Part shown: positions 59,069 through 64,000 of the stretch, in pieces
Layout of the letters: each line of letters opens with the position of its first letter
Numbering within the stretch: position 1 is the stretch's first letter
Assembly: GCF_019355935.1 (NCBI RefSeq)
Contig: NZ_CP079925.1
Coordinates: 186,001-250,000 of the forward strand
DNA length: 64,000 nt
Reading direction: 5' to 3'
DNA from: Comamonas sp. Y33R10-2
GTDB lineage: Bacteria; Pseudomonadota; Gammaproteobacteria; Burkholderiales; Burkholderiaceae_C
Notes under the pieces: generated by a model
Seen by the model: only the letters and a program-made list of their open reading frames with translations
Told to the model about the DNA's origin: nothing
Database searches by the model: none
Made by a program: the position numbers and the translations under genes

Positions 59069-59395
59069 ATGGCCAAGTCTGCGACCCATCCTCTGCAATT
59101 GCCCAAAGAGCTGACCTACCGTCAGGGGCGTGATTGCCTGCTGCGCCTGCGCCCTTTGGTCACGGCCCATGCAGATGCTCAGGTGGTGGTCGATGCCAGT
59201 GCCGTTAAGGTGTTTGACTCTGCCGCTTTGGCCGTATTGCTGGCCTGCCGCCGTGCGGCCCAGGAAGTGGGCAAGCAGTTGATCGTCACAGGCCTGCCGA
59301 AGGGCTTGCAATCCATGGCTGCTCTATACGGGGTAGATGTTTTGCTGCTACCGCCTTTGATGCTCAGCGCTGATGCAGCTATCAAGCAAGGCTAG
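59069..59395 (+). CDS. mlaB: MlaB, STAS-domain subunit
   Basis: The 108-residue cytoplasmic STAS protein binds MlaF and activates the transporter. The fold is suggested by VVVDASAVKVFDSAALAVLLAC, which holds the conserved DS pair, and by VTGLPKGLQSMAALYGVDVLL. It starts 19 bases after mlaC. The 97-base gap that follows has a GGGGCT/AGCCCC dyad (59437-59458) without a T-run. Confidence 0.88.
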   Translation: MAKSATHPLQLPKELTYRQGRDCLLRLRPLVTAHADAQVVVDASAVKVFDSAALAVLLACRRAAQEVGKQLIVTGLPKGLQSMAALYGVDVLLLPPLMLSADAAIKQG

Positions 59396-59492
59396 CTTCA
59401 GCTGCTAAGCAAGCGATTTCAAGAAAACGCTCAGAAGGGGCTAGACGTTGTAAGCCCCGCTGCGGCACAAGCAGCACTCAGGCTCTAGAATC

Positions 59493-60437
59493 ATGGGCTC
59501 CATGCCTGCAGTCTCATTCCAATCCGTCTCCAAGACCTTCCAAACCCCTAAAGGGGATTTTCAGGCGCTCAAATCAGTGAGCCTGGATATCGAGGAAGGC
59601 GAATTTTTCGGCCTGCTCGGCCCCAATGGCGCGGGTAAGACCACCATGATCAGCATTCTGGCTGGACTGGCGCGCGCCACTAGCGGGCGTGTGCTGGTTC
59701 AGGGCAGCGATGTGCAGGCCAATTTCTCGGATGCGCGCCGCAAGCTGGGCATCGTGCCGCAGGAGCTGGTGTTCGACCCCTTCTTCAATGTGCGCGAGGC
59801 GCTGAAGTTCCAGTCGGGTTACTTTGGCGTAAAAAACAATGATGACTGGATTGATGAGCTGCTGGAAAGCCTGGGTCTGACGGACAAGGCACACAGCAAT
59901 ATGCGTCAACTCTCAGGCGGTATGAAGCGCCGAGTGTTGGTCGCGCAGGCGCTGGTACACAAGCCGCCCATCATCGTGCTCGATGAACCTACGGCAGGCG
60001 TGGATGTGGAACTGCGCCAGACGTTGTGGCACTTTATTGCCAAGCTCAACAAGCAGGGCCACACGGTGCTGCTGACCACCCATTATTTGGAAGAGGCCGA
60101 GGCCTTGTGCAGCCGCGTAGCCATGCTTAAGCGCGGCGAGATCATCAAGCTCTCGCCCATGAGTGAGCTGCTCAAATCCGCATCTAGCAATGTGTTGCAG
60201 TTCAAAACAGATAGCACCTTGCCCAAGGAGCTGGCTGAGCGCGCCCGTATTACAGGCCGAATTGTGCAAATTCCCGCAGCGCATGCCGGCGATGTGGAGC
60301 AGTTGCTAGCTGCTTTGCGCCAAGGTGGCGTGACGCCCGAAGACGTGGAAATCCGCCGTGCTGATTTGGAAGATGTCTTTATCCACATCATGAATGAAGG
60401 CTCTAAGAGCGCAGCAACTGCTGGAGATGCAGCATGA
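59493..60437 (+). CDS. yadG: ABC-2 type exporter ATP-binding protein (YadG-like)
   Basis: The 314-residue ATPase has Walker A LLGPNGAGKTT, signature LSGGMKRRVLVAQAL, Walker B IIVLDEPTAGVDVE and switch His in TTHYLEEAE. It resembles YadG/NodI-type drug or polysaccharide exporters. It couples to the next gene by a four-base overlap. An ATG three codons downstream is an alternative start. Its position after mlaB is common in Burkholderiales, and a link to envelope lipid traffic is possible but unproven. Confidence 0.92.
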   Translation: MGSMPAVSFQSVSKTFQTPKGDFQALKSVSLDIEEGEFFGLLGPNGAGKTTMISILAGLARATSGRVLVQGSDVQANFSDARRKLGIVPQELVFDPFFNVREALKFQSGYFGVKNNDDWIDELLESLGLTDKAHSNMRQLSGGMKRRVLVAQALVHKPPIIVLDEPTAGVDVELRQTLWHFIAKLNKQGHTVLLTTHYLEEAEALCSRVAMLKRGEIIKLSPMSELLKSASSNVLQFKTDSTLPKELAERARITGRIVQIPAAHAGDVEQLLAALRQGGVTPEDVEIRRADLEDVFIHIMNEGSKSAATAGDAA

Positions 60438-61189
60438 GCGGTTGGCAAACCCTGCTGAAGAAGGAAGTTTTGCGCTTCTGGAAGGTCAGCTTTCAAACCG
60501 TGGCCGCCCCTGTGCTGACGGCCGTGCTGTACCTGCTGGTCTTTGGTCATGTACTCGAAGGCCGTGTCACCGTGTATGACGGCATTGCCTACACCGCGTT
60601 TCTGATTCCTGGCTTGGTGATGATGGGCATGTTGCAAAACTCCTTTGCCAACAGCTCCTCCAGTCTGGTGCAGAGCAAGATCATGGGCTCGCTGGTGTTT
60701 GTGCTGCTCACGCCGCTTTCGCACTGGGCTTGGTTCAGTGCCTATGTGGGCGCCGCTATTTTGCGGGGTCTGTTGGTGGGCTTGGGCGTGTTTGTGGTCA
60801 CTCTGTTCTTTGCCATTCCAGACTTTGCCGCACCGCTGTGGATCTTGGTGTTTGGTTTCTTGGGTTGCGCACTCATGGGCACGCTGGGCGTTATCGCCGG
60901 TCTGTGGTCTGAGAAATTTGACCAGATGGCCGCGTTTCAAAACTTTTTGATCATGCCGCTGACCTTTTTGTCCGGCGTGTTCTATTCCGTTCATTCGCTG
61001 CCAAGCTTTTGGCAGGCGGTCAGCCATCTGAACCCGTTTTTCTACATGATTGACGGCTTTCGCTATGGCTTCTTCGGTCAAAGCGATGCATCGCCTTGGC
61101 TGAGCTTGGCCATTGTGGGCAGCGTCTGGCTGGCCGTGAGCGCGCTGGCGGTGCACCTGCTGCGCATTGGCTACAAGATTCGTAACTGA
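60434..61189 (+). CDS. yadH: ABC-2 type exporter permease (YadH-like)
   Basis: The 251-residue membrane protein has about six spans and the ABC-2 signature FQNFLIMPLTFLSGVFYSV followed by LPSFWQAVSHLNPFFYMIDG. It forms an exporter with the preceding ATPase. The substrate cannot be predicted. Confidence 0.92.
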   Translation: MSGWQTLLKKEVLRFWKVSFQTVAAPVLTAVLYLLVFGHVLEGRVTVYDGIAYTAFLIPGLVMMGMLQNSFANSSSSLVQSKIMGSLVFVLLTPLSHWAWFSAYVGAAILRGLLVGLGVFVVTLFFAIPDFAAPLWILVFGFLGCALMGTLGVIAGLWSEKFDQMAAFQNFLIMPLTFLSGVFYSVHSLPSFWQAVSHLNPFFYMIDGFRYGFFGQSDASPWLSLAIVGSVWLAVSALAVHLLRIGYKIRN

Positions 61190-61263
61190 TTTTTAGAATT
61201 CACGCATGGCTGCTTGCGAGACAATGAATGGTTTCGCCAGCCCTGTGCTTAAAGGTTTTTTTC

Positions 61264-61509
61264 ATGACTGCAGATCAACTCAAAGACCTGATTGCCGCCG
61301 GCCTGCCCTGCGAGCACATTGACATTCCGGAAGGTGATGGCACCCATTGGTATGCAACCATCGTCTCTGCCAAGTTTGAAGGTCAGCGTCTGCTGGGTCG
61401 TCAGCGTTTGGTCTATGGCACGCTGGGTAACCGCATCGCCACCAATGAAGTCCATGCGTTTTCGATGAAGACTTTTACGCCTGCTGAATGGGCTGCAGCT
61501 CAAGCCTAA
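61264..61509 (+). CDS. ibaG: BolA/IbaG family protein
   Basis: The 81-residue protein has a class II KH-like fold that usually partners monothiol glutaredoxins in Fe-S or iron handling. It shows DGTHWYATIVSAKFEGQRLL and the RIATNEVHAFSMKTFTP C terminus with the conserved His. The start MTADQLKDL is chosen; the earlier in-frame ATG adds 12 unrelated residues. The mla-bolA-murA neighbourhood matches the E. coli mla-ibaG-murA order, favouring IbaG over BolA. Confidence 0.92.
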   Translation: MTADQLKDLIAAGLPCEHIDIPEGDGTHWYATIVSAKFEGQRLLGRQRLVYGTLGNRIATNEVHAFSMKTFTPAEWAAAQA

Positions 61510-61522
61510 GGCTGGGTTAATG

Positions 61523-61576
61523 CAAATTTAATAGCTGCTAGTCCTTTATTTATATGGACTAGAAGCGCTTTTTATA
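61523..61576. repeat. dispersed intergenic palindrome, copy 5
   Basis: ATAGCTGCTAGTCCTTTATT followed by TATATGGACTAGAAGCGC and a T-run. It is the best preserved copy and aligns with those near 5944, 10262 and 14545. It lies between ibaG and murA. Confidence 0.65.
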
Positions 61577-61600
61577 TATACACATATCAAGGCTGTAGCC

Positions 61601-62872
61601 ATGGACAAACTCAAGATCCACGGTGGTCGCTCTCTTCAGGGCGAAGTGCTGATTTCTGGCGCCAAAAACGCCGCTCTGCCTGAGATGTGCGCTGCACTGC
61701 TCACCAACGAGCCCGTTCACCTGCTCAACGTGCCGCGCCTGCATGACGTGGCCACCATGCGCAAGCTGCTTAACAACATGGGTGTGACGACTGAGACCCA
61801 TGGCGAGCGCGGCGGCATCAGCTTTGTTGCCCCTGACAGCCTGACGCCTGAAGCCCCTTACGAGCTGGTCAAGACCATGCGCGCCTCGGTGCTGGCGCTG
61901 GGCCCGCTGTTGGCTCGCTTTGGCCACGCCAAGGTGTCGCTGCCCGGCGGCTGCGCGATTGGTTCGCGCCCGGTGGATCAGCACATCAAGGGTTTGCAGT
62001 CCATGGGTGCCATCATCACGGTGGAAAACGGCTACATGAACGCCAGCTTGCCTGAAGGCTGGACCAAGCTCAAAGGCGCACGCATCACCACCGACATGGT
62101 GACCGTGACCGGTACTGAGAACTTTCTGATGGCGGCTGCGCTGGCCGATGGCGAGACGGTGCTGGAAAACGCGGCCATGGAGCCCGAAATCAGCGATCTG
62201 GCCGAAATGCTGATCAAGATGGGTGCCCAAATCACCGGTCAAGGCACCAGCCGTATCGTGATTCAAGGTGTGGACAAGCTGCACGGCTGCGAGCATGCCG
62301 TGGTGGCTGACCGCATTGAAGCGGGCACTTTCTTGTGCGCCGTGGCGGCCACAGGCGGCGAGGCGCTGCTGCGCCATGCGCGTGCCGACCATCTGGGCGC
62401 GGTCATCGACAAGCTGACGGAAGCGGGCGTGAAGGTGGAATCTGTAGAGGGCGGCCTGAAGGTCAGCTCTGACGGCAAGTTGAAGGCGCAGAGCTTTCGC
62501 ACGACCGAGTACCCTGGCTTTCCCACCGATATGCAGGCCCAGTTCATGGCCCTGAATTTGGTGGCTGAAGGCAATAGCGTGGTGACTGAGACCATTTTTG
62601 AAAACCGCTTCATGCACGTCAACGAGATGGTGCGTTTAGGCGCACGCATCGCCACTGACGGACGTGTGGCCACTATTGAAGGCGGCAAGCGTTTGTCGGG
62701 TGCGACTGTCATGGCAACAGACCTGCGTGCCTCTGCCAGCTTGGTGATCGCCGGTTTGGTCGCTGAGGGCGAAACCTTGGTGGACCGCATTTATCACTTA
62801 GACCGCGGTTACGACCGCATGGAAGAGAAACTGCGCGGCTTGGGCGCTGATATTGAGAGAGTTTCAGAATGA
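61601..62872 (+). CDS. murA: UDP-N-acetylglucosamine 1-carboxyvinyltransferase
   Basis: The enzyme performs the first committed step of peptidoglycan synthesis (enolpyruvyl transfer from PEP). Its 423 residues include Lys22 in [12 protein letters not shown] and catalytic Cys118 in [15 protein letters not shown], the fosfomycin target, which is Cys rather than the resistant Asp form. It overlaps hisG by four bases (ATGA). Confidence 0.98.
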   Translation: MDKLKIHGGRSLQGEVLISGAKNAALPEMCAALLTNEPVHLLNVPRLHDVATMRKLLNNMGVTTETHGERGGISFVAPDSLTPEAPYELVKTMRASVLALGPLLARFGHAKVSLPGGCAIGSRPVDQHIKGLQSMGAIITVENGYMNASLPEGWTKLKGARITTDMVTVTGTENFLMAAALADGETVLENAAMEPEISDLAEMLIKMGAQITGQGTSRIVIQGVDKLHGCEHAVVADRIEAGTFLCAVAATGGEALLRHARADHLGAVIDKLTEAGVKVESVEGGLKVSSDGKLKAQSFRTTEYPGFPTDMQAQFMALNLVAEGNSVVTETIFENRFMHVNEMVRLGARIATDGRVATIEGGKRLSGATVMATDLRASASLVIAGLVAEGETLVDRIYHLDRGYDRMEEKLRGLGADIERVSE

Positions 62873-63531
62873 CGATCGCAAGCTCGGTGACTATCGCCCT
62901 CTCCAAGGGCCGAATCTTTGAAGAAACCGTGCCTTTGCTGGCGGCTGCTGGCATCGAGGTGACGGAAGACGTGGAAAAGTCGCGCAAGCTGATTTTTGAC
63001 ACCAACCGAGCCGACGTGCGCGTGGTGCTGGTGCGCGCCTCTGATGTGCCGGTGTACGTGCAGTACGGCGGCGCCGACTTGGGTGTGTCGGGTCTGGACT
63101 CTTTGATCGAGCATGGCGGCCAAGGCCTGTACCAGCCGCTGGACCTGCAAATCGCCAAGTGCCGCGTCAGCGTCGCTGTGCGCAATGGTTTTGACTACCA
63201 GCACGCAGTCAAGCAAGGTGCGCGTCTGCGTATTGCGACCAAGTACCCCGAGATTGCCCGCAACTTCTTTGCCAAGAAGGGCGTGCACGTGGACATGGTA
63301 AAGCTCTACGGCTCCATGGAGCTGGCCCCGCTGACCGGCATGGCAGATGCCATCGTCGACTTGGTCTCCACCGGCAATACCCTTAAGGCCAATGACTTGG
63401 TTGAGGTCGAGCCCATCATGGAAATTAGCTCGCGTCTGGTGGTTAACCAAGCCTCGCTCAAGCTCAAGCAAGCACCGCTGCGCCACATCATTGATGCGTT
63501 TGCAGCCGCTGTAGCTGCCAAAAACAACTGA
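62869..63531 (+). CDS. hisG: ATP phosphoribosyltransferase, short form
   Basis: HisG is the first enzyme of histidine synthesis. At 220 residues it is the short form lacking the C-terminal regulatory domain, so it should need HisZ, which is not in this window. Family signatures are [32 protein letters not shown] and the PRPP-loop region [16 protein letters not shown]. It is followed by hisD after 22 bases. Confidence 0.97.
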   Translation: MTIASSVTIALSKGRIFEETVPLLAAAGIEVTEDVEKSRKLIFDTNRADVRVVLVRASDVPVYVQYGGADLGVSGLDSLIEHGGQGLYQPLDLQIAKCRVSVAVRNGFDYQHAVKQGARLRIATKYPEIARNFFAKKGVHVDMVKLYGSMELAPLTGMADAIVDLVSTGNTLKANDLVEVEPIMEISSRLVVNQASLKLKQAPLRHIIDAFAAAVAAKNN

Positions 63532-63553
63532 TCTCTCCGCACTGGTAAATACT

Positions 63554-64000
63554 ATGGAATTCGTAGCTGCTCCCGCCCGTCTATCAACCGCTGACACCAC
63601 TTTTGAGCATGATTTTGCAAAGCGTCTGCATTGGTCGGCTGACACGGACGCAGCCATCGAGCAGCGCGTGGCGGATATCTTGGCCGATGTGCAGCAGCGT
63701 GGCGATGCCGCCGTGCTGGAGTACACCGCCCGCTTTGACAGCCTGCAAGCCGATTCCATGGCTTCTTTGGAGCTGACGCAAGCCGAGCTGAAAGCCGCAT
63801 TCGACAGCCTGCCTTCCGTGCAACGCGAGGCACTGGAATCAGCAGCTAAGCGCGTGCGCAGCTATCACGAGGCGCAGAAAAAGGCCAACGGCGAAAGCTG
63901 GAGCTACCGCGACGAAGACGGCACTTTACTGGGCCAGAAGGTCACCCCGCTGGATCGCGTAGGCATCTATGTGCCCGGCGGCAAGGCCGCTTACCCAAGC
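63554..64000 (+). CDS. hisD: histidinol dehydrogenase, 5' part (cut by window end)
   Basis: The first 149 codons are open to the last base of the window. The translation begins [20 protein letters not shown] and ends [19 protein letters not shown], the conserved HisD N-terminal signature. HisD performs the last two oxidations of histidine synthesis. The rest of the gene lies outside the window; it should be about 430 codons long. Confidence 0.95.
   Translation, partial: MEFVAAPARLSTADTTFEHDFAKRLHWSADTDAAIEQRVADILADVQQRGDAAVLEYTARFDSLQADSMASLELTQAELKAAFDSLPSVQREALESAAKRVRSYHEAQKKANGESWSYRDEDGTLLGQKVTPLDRVGIYVPGGKAAYPS

Noticed and set aside
61559..62617. 352-codon minus-strand frame across murA
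   Set aside because: It is antisense to murA; the His/Gln/Ala-rich product is not protein-like.

Overview
The window is 64 kb of ordinary chromosomal DNA from a betaproteobacterium of the family Comamonadaceae, most likely Comamonas or a near relative. That placement is an inference. It rests on the two Omp32-like general porins, system II cytochrome c maturation (ResB/CcsA), the mla operon running into bolA-murA-hisGD, the pilMNOPQ-aroK-aroB-dgt order, and the style of the small intergenic palindromes. I see 59 protein-coding genes, the last cut by the window end. I see no rRNA, tRNA, CRISPR array, prophage or complete insertion sequence. Genes are densely packed with many 1-4 base stop/start overlaps, and no gene-free stretch exceeds 300 bases.

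Layout. 0.1-4.1 kb: an OsmC-like protein, Coq7 (ubiquinone synthesis) and two tandem porins. 4.2-6.5 kb: groES-groEL behind a perfect CIRCE operator and a heat-shock-type promoter. 6.5-10.2 kb: a large soluble protein with two tandem sensor-like modules and a C-terminal CheW domain, an H-NS-type protein and a GNAT acetyltransferase. 10.3-16.3 kb: an NAD salvage block (NadM-Nudix, NadE, PncB, PncA) transcribed away from its likely regulator NrtR, with a candidate operator between. 16.3-21.3 kb: metK, two lipid A acyltransferase paralogues, an alpha/beta hydrolase and the EngB GTPase. 21.3-27.4 kb: cytochrome c4, ResB, CcsA and the periplasmic methionine sulfoxide reductase MsrPQ. 27.4-31.4 kb: an ODP-type metallo-beta-lactamase protein, LptM, frataxin CyaY and PBP1A.

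31.7-41.4 kb: pilMNOPQ (type IV pilus alignment complex and secretin), aroK, aroB, a dGTPase-like protein, a DUF1415 protein and a methyltransferase. 41.4-45.1 kb: pgi, tal and a divergent RpiR/HexR-like regulator, a sugar-phosphate unit. 45.2-46.0 kb: a stand-alone RAYT (REP-associated tyrosine transposase) with an associated palindrome. 46.1-52.4 kb: glutamate synthase gltBD. 52.7-55.2 kb: a polar amino acid ABC transporter. 55.4-59.4 kb: the Mla phospholipid transport operon, with the outer-membrane lipoprotein gene mlaA inside it. 59.5-64.0 kb: an ABC-2 exporter, a BolA protein, murA, hisG and the start of hisD.

Most of the content is core metabolism and envelope biogenesis, and I found no convincing new multi-gene system. 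The observations most worth a second look are (i) the tandem-sensor CheW protein at 6.5-9.2 kb; (ii) a family of about 50-base palindromes lying between genes at five places, in a genome segment that also carries a RAYT; (iii) a 17-base terminal inverted repeat element near 19.4 kb; (iv) perfect operator-like dyads upstream of pilM and of the mla operon; and (v) the NrtR/NAD cluster with its candidate operator.
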